Of a stretch of DNA of 5,278 bases, positions 1 to 5,278 are shown piece after piece. The stretch comes from Frankiales bacterium (GTDB taxonomy: Bacteria; Actinomycetota; Actinomycetes; Mycobacteriales; SCTD01). A model generated the notes under the pieces. That model worked only from the letters and a program-made list of their open reading frames with translations, did not search any database and was not told where the DNA came from. Each line of letters begins with the position of its first letter. Within the stretch, counting starts at the first letter, position 1. A program made the position numbers and the translations under genes. The stretch covers positions 1 through 5,278 of the forward strand of contig JAOPWW010000350.1 in NCBI GenBank assembly GCA_025965495.1. The letters run 5' to 3'.

Positions 1-119
1 AGGGCGGGCATCCCGAGCTCGACCGCCTTGGCGAACAGGTCGTCCAGGCGCGCCGCGCCGTCCAGCATCGAGTACTCGGTGTGCACGTGCAGGTGCACGA
101 ACGAGTCCTTCTCACCCAC
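1..119 (-). CDS. dnaE: DNA polymerase III alpha subunit, N-terminal fragment (partial at left edge)
   Basis: This encodes the catalytic subunit of the replicative DNA polymerase, acting at the fork in the cytoplasm. Only the first 39 codons are inside the window. They read MGEKDSFVHLHVHTEYSMLD (residues 1-20), then GAARLDDLFAKAVELGMPA. The HLHVH stretch (residues 9-13) followed by TEYSMLDG is the hallmark start of the PHP domain of DnaE, with the first metal-binding HxH pair. The start chosen is GTG at 117-119, because family members begin only a few residues before the DSFVHLHVH block. A purine-rich AGAAGG lies about 10 bases upstream. An in-frame GTG at 147-149 would add 10 residues but has a poorer ribosome binding site. 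The family is clear even though most of the roughly 1,180-residue protein is missing. I cannot formally exclude the damage-tolerance paralogue dnaE2, but the lspA/rluD neighbourhood favours the replicative copy. Confidence 0.95.
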   Translation of the reverse strand, partial: MGEKDSFVHLHVHTEYSMLDGAARLDDLFAKAVELGMPA

Positions 120-224
120 GCCGCGACCGCCTTCTCGAACCTCGTGCACGCCGGATGACCGTGTCTTCTTCTTGTTGCAGGCGTCGGTCCGAGGGGAAGG
201 CGGGCCGTGCTGGTGCTGCTCTAG

Positions 225-246
225 AGAGTGCCACGGGGGTCCGACA
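225..246 (-). promoter_or_regulatory. Candidate PafBC/RecA-NDp-type promoter for dnaE
   Basis: Read on the minus strand, TGTCGGACC (238-246) is followed by a 7-base spacer and CACTCT (225-230). The actinobacterial RecA/LexA-independent damage promoter, bound by the WYL regulator PafBC, is recalled as TTGTCRGTGGC-N6-TAGNNT. TGTCGG matches the upstream element. The spacing is right. The -10-like hexamer keeps only A at position 2 and T at position 6. Transcription would start near 218, giving a leader of about 100 bases before the dnaE GTG. An 8-bp palindrome, ctctagag (219-226), overlaps the -10 end. This is inference from motif shape and from the site's position in the only sizeable gap. Confidence 0.5.
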
Positions 247-250
247 GGAA

Positions 251-267
251 CGGTGAACGACGCACCG
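251..267 (-). terminator. Weak hairpin after the lipase gene
   Basis: About 29 bases past the lipase stop, the minus strand reads CGGTG, a 7-base loop, then CACCG, followed by TTCCTG. This gives a perfect 5-bp GC-rich stem but no real U tract. It sits where a terminator between the lipase gene and the dnaE promoter would be expected. A stem this short arises easily by chance in such GC-rich DNA, so the call is tentative. Confidence 0.2.
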
Positions 268-295
268 CTGTGACCTGACCCCCACCCCGCAGGCC

Positions 296-1294
296 CTACC
301 GCCCGGAGGCGAAGACGTACCGGGCCAGGGGCGGCTCCGTCGTCGACAGCGGCGCGCCCGCGACTCCGGACGCCAGCGACGCCAGCAGCGCGGCCTCGTC
401 CGCCGCGAACGTCGCGGGGTCGACGCCGGGTGCCAGCAGCTGCGTGCACACCGAGGCGGGGACCCGCGAGGGGTCGGCCGGGCCGGGGTGGTCGAGCGCG
501 TCGAGCGTCAGGGCGTAGCCGACCGGGTCGTAGGTCCCGAGCGCCAGGTGGTCGGCCGCGTCCAGCGGGCAGACCTGCTGCGTCCCGACGTTGCGAGGCC
601 GGCCCGGCCCGACCCGCAGCGCGGAGCTGCCCGTCGCGGGGTCCAGGTTCGGCACGACGACCTCGTCGTACCGGCTGGAGACCTGCGTGTAATCGATGCC
701 GGCGAAGGTCTCGGCGCGGCTGTTGAGGGCGGCCAGGAAGCGCGAGCCCGCCACCTGCTGGCGGAACGCCACCGGGCAGGTCGTGACGCACACCGGCGCC
801 GCCACGACGGTGCCGTGGTTGGAGGGCGCGAGGCCGACGAGGTCGTCGACCATCGCCCGCGTGTCGGGCCAGAAGCGCAGTGCCCAGCGCGGCACCATCC
901 CGCCCTGGCTGTGCCCGACGACGTCGATCCGCCGCCCCGCACGCGCGTGCATCGTCCGGATCGCGTTCACGACGTACTGCCCCGCGACCTGGACGTCGCC
1001 GGTGGCCTGACGCGGCAGGGCGACCGTGCAGAACGGCCGGCCCTGGGCACGGAAGGCGCGGGCGTAGTTCCAGCTGAACTGCGCCGGCGTCAGCGTGGTG
1101 CCCGGGACGAGCAGGACCGGCGTGCGGGCGCGCAGGTCCCCGGTGCACACCAGCGACCGCCGCAGGTCGGCCGCGGGGACCGTGAGCACCGGTCCGGGGC
1201 GGTCCAGGGGCGCGTAGGCGGTGCCGGCCGCCCGGGCGGTCCCGGGCACGAGCAGCAGCGGCAGCAGGGCCAGGACGGGGAGCAGGCGGCGCAC
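296..1294 (-). CDS. Secreted CALB-like triacylglycerol lipase (alpha/beta hydrolase)
   Basis: This is a 332-residue serine hydrolase predicted to be exported and to cleave ester bonds of lipids. Residues 1-22 form a signal peptide: MRR, a Leu-rich core, then a GTARA cleavage site. The mature part follows Candida antarctica lipase B by eye. LLVPGT (61-66) carries the oxyanion Thr66. GHSQGG (127-132) holds nucleophile Ser129, with Gln130 as second oxyanion residue. RYDEVVVP (208-215) supplies Asp210, matching the CALB ATDEIVQP segment. DHLALG (248-253) supplies His249. Cys50/Cys89 and Cys242/Cys283 correspond to two CALB disulfides; Cys169/Cys173 form an extra close pair. No lipobox is seen, so it should be released rather than lipid-anchored. 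The GTG start is supported by the signal peptide, although no clear Shine-Dalgarno sequence precedes it. The gene lies 20 bases after the acetyltransferase gene, probably in the same transcript. Fold and catalytic residues look sure; the natural substrate is unknown. Confidence 0.9.
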   Translation of the reverse strand: MRRLLPVLALLPLLLVPGTARAAGTAYAPLDRPGPVLTVPAADLRRSLVCTGDLRARTPVLLVPGTTLTPAQFSWNYARAFRAQGRPFCTVALPRQATGDVQVAGQYVVNAIRTMHARAGRRIDVVGHSQGGMVPRWALRFWPDTRAMVDDLVGLAPSNHGTVVAAPVCVTTCPVAFRQQVAGSRFLAALNSRAETFAGIDYTQVSSRYDEVVVPNLDPATGSSALRVGPGRPRNVGTQQVCPLDAADHLALGTYDPVGYALTLDALDHPGPADPSRVPASVCTQLLAPGVDPATFAADEAALLASLASGVAGAPLSTTEPPLARYVFASGR

Positions 1295-1314
1295 GACGTC
1301 GAGCGTAGGGCGGG

Positions 1315-1749
1315 TCAGAAGGTCTTGCGCATGCTCTGGTGCTCGATGCCCGCCTCGTCGTAGACGTCGCCGAAGGCCGCGTAGCCGGCTCGCTCGTAGA
1401 AGCCGAGGGCGTGGGTCTGGGCGTGCAGCTCGACCGCCGGCCAGCCGTGGCCACGGGCGAGCGCCTCGAGCAGGTCCAGCACCGCGGCCCCGACCCGCTG
1501 TCCGCGGACCGCCTCGGCCACGGCGAGCCGCCCGACCGTCGCGTGCTCGGCGACGACGCCGGGAGCCAGCAGGCGGCCCGTCCCCACGACGACGTCGTCG
1601 CGCCGCGCGACCGCGTGCTCGGCCCCGGCGTCGAACTCGTCGCGCTCCATGTCCTCGGGGACGTCCTGACCGACGACGAACACCTCGTGCCGCAGCGCGT
1701 AGACGGCGTCCATGTCCTCGGGCCCCGCGAGCCCGACCTGCACGCTCAC
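1315..1749 (-). CDS. ElaA-like GNAT family N-acetyltransferase
   Basis: This 144-residue cytoplasmic protein is predicted to transfer an acetyl group from acetyl-CoA to an amine; the acceptor is unknown. YALRHEVFVVGQDVP (17-31) followed by an acidic stretch is typical of the ElaA branch of GNAT proteins. VGRLAV (72-77) is the beta strand before the acetyl-CoA pyrophosphate loop. VRGQRVGAAVL (81-91) fits the motif A pattern Q-x-x-G-x-A (Gln84, Gly87, Ala89). ALGFYERAGY (114-123) is the usual motif B segment, and the C-terminal DEAGIEHQSMRK (131-142) is also ElaA-like. Length is normal for the family. The GTG start shares GTGA with the stop of the preceding membrane-protein gene and has no good ribosome binding site of its own, which suggests coupled translation. 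A second in-frame GTG two codons later (1741-1743) is possible. Family assignment is firm, the ElaA subgroup likely. Confidence 0.9.
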   Translation of the reverse strand: MSVQVGLAGPEDMDAVYALRHEVFVVGQDVPEDMERDEFDAGAEHAVARRDDVVVGTGRLLAPGVVAEHATVGRLAVAEAVRGQRVGAAVLDLLEALARGHGWPAVELHAQTHALGFYERAGYAAFGDVYDEAGIEHQSMRKTF

Positions 1750-2702
1750 GACGTCGGCCGGGGTGCGGGCGAGCGGCCGCCGACCACGGTGGTGTCGGCC
1801 GGGTCGAGCGGCTGCACCCGCAGCTGCTCCAGGGGCACCCCGCCGGGCGCGAGCTCGACGGCGCGGATGCCCGGGTAGGCGGTGAGCTGCGTCAGGTCGC
1901 TGGCCCTGCCCCGCACGACGACGGCGAACAGGCAGGCGCAGCCGGTCCGGTAGGCCGTGGCCTCCAGTCCCGACAGCCGGGCCGCCTGCTCGTAGAACTC
2001 CTTGAACCGCCGCTGCTCGGGGTTCTCGGGCACGATGCTGCGCGCCAGGCTGAGGAACTCGACCTGGTCCTTGGCCTTCTGCCCGGCCTTCGCGGTGTAC
2101 AGCAGCTTCAGGTCGCCCGCGAGGTCCTGCACGGGGGCCGGCAGCACCTCGGTCGGCTGGTCGCTCGGGACCCGCAGGTAGGCGCGCTGGACCTCGAGCC
2201 CGGCGAGCAGTCGGCGGACGTCGTCGGGCTTGCCGTACGCCGTCAGGCTGACCAGGGCGACGTGCAGGACGCCGGGTCGCTGCCGGGACAGCTCGACGGC
2301 GTGCGCCTTGGCCTGCGCGACGTAGTCGGGGACCGACGCCCCGACCGCCGGGCCGAGGACCCGGCTCGCCGGCGACGCGACGGTGTTGGAGCTGGCCCTG
2401 CCCGGGCCGTCCTCGCCGCCACGGGCCAGGGCGACCCCGGCACCGGCGAAGAAGACCGCGGCGATGACCACGAGGCCGACCTGCGGCACGTCGCGGACGA
2501 CGCCGAGGGGACCCCGCTGGGCGAACCGGTCGTCGAGGCGGCGCAGGGGGCCCGGCCTGGAGGCAGTCGGCACCGGGGCGACGACGGAGCGGGCCCGCTC
2601 CCCGAGGTCGCTGCGGTGTCCGCGGACGGCGTCGACGGCCCGGCGGACCCGCGCCGCGAGCCGCGGGACGAGCCGGTCGTCGAGGTCGCGCAGGCCGCTC
2701 AC
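1746..2702 (-). CDS. Single-pass membrane protein of unknown function
   Basis: I do not recognise this 318-residue protein. The start is taken as GTG at 2700-2702, which overlaps the rluD stop as GTGA; a longer open frame upstream runs inside rluD and is Arg/Pro-rich noise. Residues 1-73 are basic and presumably cytoplasmic. They contain two similar segments, LRDLDDRLVPRL (5-16) and LRRLDDRFAQRG (53-64). One hydrophobic helix follows (about 75-94, VGLVVIAAVFFAGAGVALAR). A low-complexity Gly/Ser linker leads to an extracytoplasmic domain (about 125-300), with mixed helix/strand composition and a close cysteine pair, GCACLF (254-259). The last 20 residues are Pro/Ser/Thr-rich. The positive-inside rule favours cytoplasmic N terminus and external C terminus. 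No catalytic motif is visible. It lies between rluD and the acetyltransferase gene with 4-base overlaps on both sides, so it is co-translated with them, but that alone does not reveal its role. Confidence 0.8.
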   Translation of the reverse strand: MSGLRDLDDRLVPRLAARVRRAVDAVRGHRSDLGERARSVVAPVPTASRPGPLRRLDDRFAQRGPLGVVRDVPQVGLVVIAAVFFAGAGVALARGGEDGPGRASSNTVASPASRVLGPAVGASVPDYVAQAKAHAVELSRQRPGVLHVALVSLTAYGKPDDVRRLLAGLEVQRAYLRVPSDQPTEVLPAPVQDLAGDLKLLYTAKAGQKAKDQVEFLSLARSIVPENPEQRRFKEFYEQAARLSGLEATAYRTGCACLFAVVVRGRASDLTQLTAYPGIRAVELAPGGVPLEQLRVQPLDPADTTVVGGRSPAPRPTS

Positions 2703-3628
2703 GACGCCGCGGCGACCTTGTCGAGCGCCGCCTGCAGGTCCGCGGCGTACGGGCTCTCGAACTGCACCCAGCGCCCGTCGGCGGGGTGGTGGAAGCCGAG
2801 CTTGACGGCGTGCAGCCACTGGCGGCCGAGCCCGAGCTTCTTGCTCATCGTCGGGTCGGCGCCGTACGTGACGTCGCCGACGCACGGGTGGTTGACCGCC
2901 GCCATGTGGACCCTGATCTGGTGGGTGCGGCCGGTCTCGAGGTGGATGTCCAGCAGCGTCGCGCCGCGGAACGCCTCGACCGTCTCGTAGTGCGTCACGC
3001 TGTCCTTGCCGCCCTGGACCACCGCGTACTTGTACGACGACGACGGGTGCCGGTCGATCGGCGCGTCGATCGTGCCGGTCATGGGGTCGGGGTGGCCCTG
3101 GACGAGCGCCCGGTAGCGCTTGTCGACCGTCCGGTGCCGGAACGCGTCCTTGAGGACCGTGTAGGCGTGCTCGCTCTTCGCCACCACCATCACGCCGCTG
3201 GTGCCGACGTCGAGCCGGTGGACGACGCCCTGGCGCTCCTCGGACCCGCTGGTGCTCACCCGGTGCCCGGCCGCCGCGAGGCCGCCGATGACGGTCGGGC
3301 CCTCCCAGCCCGGGCTCGGGTGCGCCGCGACGCCGACCGGCTTGTCGACCACGATGACGTCGTCGTCCTCGTACAGGACGACCAGCCCGGGGACGACCAC
3401 CGGAGGCGGCGTCGGGACGCGGTCCGTGCTCGGGAGGTCGACCTCGAGGGTCGCGCCGGCGAGGACGCGGTCGCCCTTGCCGCGCGGTCGGCCGTCGACC
3501 GAGACCCCTCCGGCGTCGGCGATGCCGGCGGCGGCCGTCCGGGACAGGCCGAACAGGCGGCTGATGGCGGCATCGAGGCGCAGACCGTCGAGCCCCTCGG
3601 GGACGGGGACGGATCGGCGGTCGCTCAC
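2699..3628 (-). CDS. rluD: RluD-family 23S rRNA pseudouridine synthase
   Basis: This protein isomerises uridine to pseudouridine in RNA; RluD itself acts on helix 69 of 23S rRNA. It has 309 residues, normal for the family. An S4-type RNA-binding domain spans about residues 11-66 (GLRLDAAISRLFGLSR, then a VSVDGRPRGKGDRV turn). The catalytic domain opens with YEDDDVIVVDKPVGVAAHP (86-104). HRLDVGTSGVMVVAK (137-151) contains the catalytic Asp140. ETGRTHQIRVHMA (231-243) and the following HPCVGDVTYG complete the RluA/RluD signature. The start is GTG at 3626-3628, overlapping the lspA stop as GTGA. A strong GGAGGA (3629-3634) touches the start codon with no spacer, and no other ATG, GTG or TTG fits nearby, so initiation probably relies on coupling to lspA. 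Target position is inferred from the family; RluA/RluC-type specificity cannot be excluded from sequence alone. Confidence 0.95.
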   Translation of the reverse strand: MSDRRSVPVPEGLDGLRLDAAISRLFGLSRTAAAGIADAGGVSVDGRPRGKGDRVLAGATLEVDLPSTDRVPTPPPVVVPGLVVLYEDDDVIVVDKPVGVAAHPSPGWEGPTVIGGLAAAGHRVSTSGSEERQGVVHRLDVGTSGVMVVAKSEHAYTVLKDAFRHRTVDKRYRALVQGHPDPMTGTIDAPIDRHPSSSYKYAVVQGGKDSVTHYETVEAFRGATLLDIHLETGRTHQIRVHMAAVNHPCVGDVTYGADPTMSKKLGLGRQWLHAVKLGFHHPADGRWVQFESPYAADLQAALDKVAAAS

Positions 3629-4194
3629 TCCTCCAGTGTGCCCTTGCTCGCGCGCGTGCCGTCGACCTCGACGCCGCGCAGGCTCAGCAGGACCGCCAGG
3701 ACGCCGCCGCAGACGATCGCGCTGTCGGCCAGGTTGAACACCGGCCACACCTTGAAGTCCAGGAAGTCGACGACCGCTCCCCTGCCGAACCCGGGCGCGC
3801 GGAACAGGCGGTCGAGCAGGTTGCCCGAGGCGCCGCCGAGCAGCAGCCCGAGGCTCACGGCCCACGCCGCCGACCGCAGCCGCTTCGCCGTCCGCACGAT
3901 CACGACGACGACGGCGACCGCCACCGCGGTGAACACCAGGGTCGCGCCCTCCGCGAACGAGAACGCCGCCCCGGGGTTGCGGTACACCGCGAAGCGCATG
4001 ATGCCGAGGTCGATCACCCGCCCCTGCGCCTCCAGGTGGGCGACGACCCAGGTCTTGCTCGCCAGGTCCGCCAGGAGCACCAGGACCGCCACGACGGCCA
4101 GCATCCCGGCCCGGCGCCGGACTGCGGGACCGGCAGCCGTCTCGGGCTCGGGACCGGTCAGCGACGCTCCTCGCGCTGCTTGCAGGCGACGCAC
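3625..4194 (-). CDS. lspA: Lipoprotein signal peptidase (signal peptidase II)
   Basis: LspA is an inner-membrane aspartyl protease that removes the signal peptide from prolipoproteins after lipid attachment to the lipobox cysteine. Numbered from the GTG at 4194, the protein has 189 residues. Four hydrophobic helices lie at about 31-51, 85-100, 108-122 and 157-172. ADLASKTWV (42-50) and YRNPGAAFSF (71-80) are family blocks. The catalytic aspartates sit in GNLLDR (Asp128) and FNLADSA (Asp157), both present. The start is uncertain. GTG at 4194 overlaps the previous gene by 37 bases with no ribosome binding site. CTG at 4159-4161 has GAGGAG five bases upstream and overlaps the previous stop as CTGA. 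ATG at 4102-4104 would begin right at the first helix with only a weak site. The downstream end overlaps rluD by 4 bases. The gene is clearly LspA; only its first 30 or so residues are in doubt. Confidence 0.95.
   Translation of the reverse strand: MRRLQAARGASLTGPEPETAAGPAVRRRAGMLAVVAVLVLLADLASKTWVVAHLEAQGRVIDLGIMRFAVYRNPGAAFSFAEGATLVFTAVAVAVVVVIVRTAKRLRSAAWAVSLGLLLGGASGNLLDRLFRAPGFGRGAVVDFLDFKVWPVFNLADSAIVCGGVLAVLLSLRGVEVDGTRASKGTLEE
3629..3634 (-). promoter_or_regulatory. GGAGGA abutting the rluD start
   Basis: The last codons of lspA (CTG GAG GAG TGA) form a perfect anti-16S match on the minus strand, but it ends directly at the rluD GTG instead of 5-9 bases away. It may hold terminating ribosomes in place for re-initiation at the overlapping GTG. 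Confidence 0.45.
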
Positions 4195-5278
4195 AGCGTG
4201 ACGCGGGGGAAGGCCTGCAGGCGCGGCTTCGGGATCGCGTTCCCGCAGCTCTCGCAGCGTCCGTAGGTCCCGTCGTCGACCCGGACCAGGGCCCGCTCGA
4301 CCTGCAGGAGCAGGTCACGGCTGTTGTTCGCCAAGGACATCTCGTGCTCGCGCTCGAAGGTCTTGCTGCCGGCGTCGGCCTCGTCGCCCGACCCCTCGCC
4401 CAGGGCGTTCTGCTGCAGGTCCGCCGCCGTGTTCTCGGCGTCGTCGATCTCGCCGCGGAGCTCCTCGGCCTGGGCCGCGAGCGCGCCGCGGACCTCGGCG
4501 AGCTCGCCGTCGGACCAGACGTCGGCCGGGTCGAGCGGTGCGGGAGCGGCCTTGGCGGACGCCTTGGCAGCCGTCTTGGCCGGGGTCTTGGCCGGGGTCT
4601 TGGCCGGGGTCTTGGCCGGGGTCTTGGTAGCCGTGCTGACAGCCTTGACGGGGGGCTCGGCAGCCGTCTCGGCAGGGGCCGCTGCAGCCTCAGCGGTCGC
4701 GGGGGGTCCGGCCTGGGCGGCGGTCTTGCTGGCGGTGGCCTTGCTCGCGGTGGCCTTGCTCGCCGTGGTCTTCCTCGCGGCCGGGGTGCGCTTCGCCGGG
4801 GTGGGTCCGCTGTCCACCCCCACCGCGGGGGCAGCCGGTGCGGCGACCGCCGCCGGGGCGGCCGGCGACGTCGCAGGCGCCTGCTTCGCCGGGGCCGTCG
4901 CGGCGGGAGCCTGCTTCGCCGGCGCGGTCGCGGCGGGAACCTTCTTCGCCGGGGCCTTCGCCGCGGGAGCCTTCTTCGCCGGCGCGGTCGCGGCGGGAGC
5001 CTTCTTCGCCAGCGCCTTCGCCGCCGGCCTGGCGGCTGGCTTGGCGGGCGCCGGACTCGCGGCCGGGGCCTTCGCGGCTGCCGTCTTCGTGACCGGAGCC
5101 TTCCTCGCGGGCGGCTCGGTCGGCGTCGCGCTCGGGGCGACGACCTCGAGCACGGCGTCCGCGGTCGCCGCAGCCTTCTTCGCCGCGGCCTTGTCGGCAG
5201 GTGCGGCAGCTCCAGCAGCGGGGGCCTTCTTCGCCGCGCGGGCAGCCGTCGTCGCCGGCCGGCCTGCAGGGGCCTTGG
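4158..5278 (-). CDS. DksA/TraR-type zinc-finger regulator with histone H1-like tail (DdbA-like, partial at right edge)
   Basis: The gene continues past the right edge; 372 codons are visible without a start. About 247 residues of Lys/Ala/Pro/Thr-rich tail resemble eukaryotic histone H1 tails and should bind DNA non-specifically. The last 125 residues (from about 4535 down) form a DksA-like module. It has a helical coiled-coil arm (GELAEVRGALAAQAEELRGE), an acidic tip with DEADAG, and a returning helix. A C4 zinc finger, C-x2-C-x17-C-x2-C, lies at 4182-4256. E. coli DksA uses D-x-x-D-x-A at the tip to act through the RNA polymerase secondary channel; here the residues read D-E-A-D-A, so the match is partial. 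From memory, Streptomyces coelicolor SCO2075 (DdbA), next to lspA, has this same two-part design. A role linking nucleoid structure and transcription is inferred from it. The GTG at 5151-5153 is internal, because repeat-type coding continues upstream. Confidence 0.88.
   Translation of the reverse strand, partial: KAPAGRPATTAARAAKKAPAAGAAAPADKAAAKKAAATADAVLEVVAPSATPTEPPARKAPVTKTAAAKAPAASPAPAKPAARPAAKALAKKAPAATAPAKKAPAAKAPAKKVPAATAPAKQAPAATAPAKQAPATSPAAPAAVAAPAAPAVGVDSGPTPAKRTPAARKTTASKATASKATASKTAAQAGPPATAEAAAAPAETAAEPPVKAVSTATKTPAKTPAKTPAKTPAKTAAKASAKAAPAPLDPADVWSDGELAEVRGALAAQAEELRGEIDDAENTAADLQQNALGEGSGDEADAGSKTFEREHEMSLANNSRDLLLQVERALVRVDDGTYGRCESCGNAIPKPRLQAFPRVTLCVACKQREERR
4167..4172 (-). 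promoter_or_regulatory. Strong ribosome binding site pointing to a CTG start of lspA
   Basis: GAGGAG on the minus strand is the only good Shine-Dalgarno match near any candidate lspA start. It is followed by a 5-base spacer and the in-frame CTG at 4159-4161, which shares two bases with the upstream stop codon. The site also encodes part of the EER tail of the upstream protein, so its purine content could be coincidence. Confidence 0.4.
4573..4627 (-). repeat. 12-bp tandem repeat, four perfect copies (KTPA units)
   Basis: The plus-strand unit gtcttggccggg occurs four times without a mismatch (4573-4620), followed by a 7-base partial copy. In the protein it encodes consecutive KTPA units just before the DksA-like module. 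Perfect identity points to recent slippage-driven expansion. Confidence 0.9.
4726..4770 (-). repeat. 15-bp tandem repeat, three imperfect copies (ASKAT units)
   Basis: Units at 4726-4740, 4741-4755 and 4756-4770 differ at a few bases and encode ATASK-type pentapeptides in the Lys/Ala-rich tail. This period differs from both the 12-bp and the 30-bp arrays of the same gene. Confidence 0.85.
4881..5030 (-). repeat. 30-bp tandem repeat, five diverged copies (10-residue AKKAPAATAP units)
   Basis: Five consecutive 30-bp units (4881-4910, 4911-4940, 4941-4970, 4971-5000, 5001-5030) share the core ctt-ctt/ctg-ctt-cgcc followed by a g/c-rich half. They encode decapeptides such as AKKAPAATAP, AKKAPAAKAP and AKQAPAATAP. 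Alternate units are most alike, hinting at an older 60-bp duplication. The units carry most of the visible tail's lysines. Confidence 0.88.

Noticed and set aside
135..150. A possible LexA (SOS) box upstream of dnaE
   Set aside because: Only the half-site tcgaac is present; the matching gttcga half is absent at the required spacing.
28..273. An 81-codon plus-strand open frame across the dnaE upstream region
   Set aside because: It is antisense to the dnaE start and promoter region, has biased Cys/Arg/Ser composition and no supporting signal.
2703..2885. A 61-codon N-terminal extension of the membrane protein
   Set aside because: It lies inside rluD, is Arg/Pro-rich noise, and the GTGA overlap start at 2702 matches the other junctions.
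1221..2990. A 589-codon plus-strand open frame antisense to the acetyltransferase, membrane-protein and rluD genes
   Set aside because: It is extremely Arg/Pro-rich, has no recognisable domain and lies antisense to well-supported genes; GC-rich DNA produces long open frames of this kind.
2786..4201. A 471-codon plus-strand open frame opposite rluD and lspA
   Set aside because: Its translation is low-complexity and antisense to two clear conserved enzymes; no credible start signal.
3629..4318. Minus-strand extension of the rluD frame through lspA, suggesting a longer fused protein
   Set aside because: The added stretch reads lspA and the zinc-finger gene out of frame as Arg/Gly/Pro noise; the S4 domain begins normally just after the GTG at 3628.
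4573..5030. The repeat arrays as a CRISPR or minisatellite outside genes
   Set aside because: There are no unique spacers, and all units are whole codons inside an open frame encoding a Lys/Ala/Pro tail.

Overview
The window comes from a high-GC, actinobacterial-type chromosome. Codon third positions are overwhelmingly G or C, GTG starts dominate, and the gene order (DksA-like regulator, lspA, rluD, then dnaE) matches what I recall of the corresponding Streptomyces locus. I cannot name the genus. Every gene I can support lies on the minus strand, so the window reads from right to left.

Right third (about 4158-5278): the 3' part of a gene for a DksA/TraR-type zinc-finger protein. It carries a very long Lys/Ala/Pro-rich, histone H1-like N-terminal tail built from three different tandem repeats, and its start lies beyond the right edge. 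Next come lspA (lipoprotein signal peptidase), an RluD-type 23S rRNA pseudouridine synthase gene, a single-pass membrane protein of unknown function, and an ElaA-like GNAT acetyltransferase. The three junctions from lspA to the acetyltransferase gene are each a 4-base GTGA overlap, where the stop of one gene shares bases with the GTG start of the next. This points to one polycistronic message with coupled translation. The dksA-like/lspA junction may follow the same plan with a CTG start.

Left part: 20 bases after the acetyltransferase gene begins a secreted serine lipase that aligns by eye with Candida antarctica lipase B (oxyanion Thr, Ser-Asp-His triad, shared cysteine pairs). A 176-base gap follows. 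It holds a weak hairpin and a good candidate for a RecA/LexA-independent, DNA-damage type promoter (PafBC/RecA-NDp-like). After it comes the first 39 codons of dnaE, the replicative DNA polymerase III alpha subunit, which leaves the window at the left edge.

Most genes here are housekeeping: lipoprotein maturation, ribosome modification, replication and RNA polymerase or nucleoid control. The points most worth a second look are the histone-tailed DksA-like protein and its repeat arrays, the possible damage-responsive promoter of dnaE, the CALB-like lipase placed in a core locus, the uncharacterised membrane protein, and the unusual start sites of lspA and rluD. I found no RNA gene, mobile element, CRISPR array or clearly new multi-gene system.
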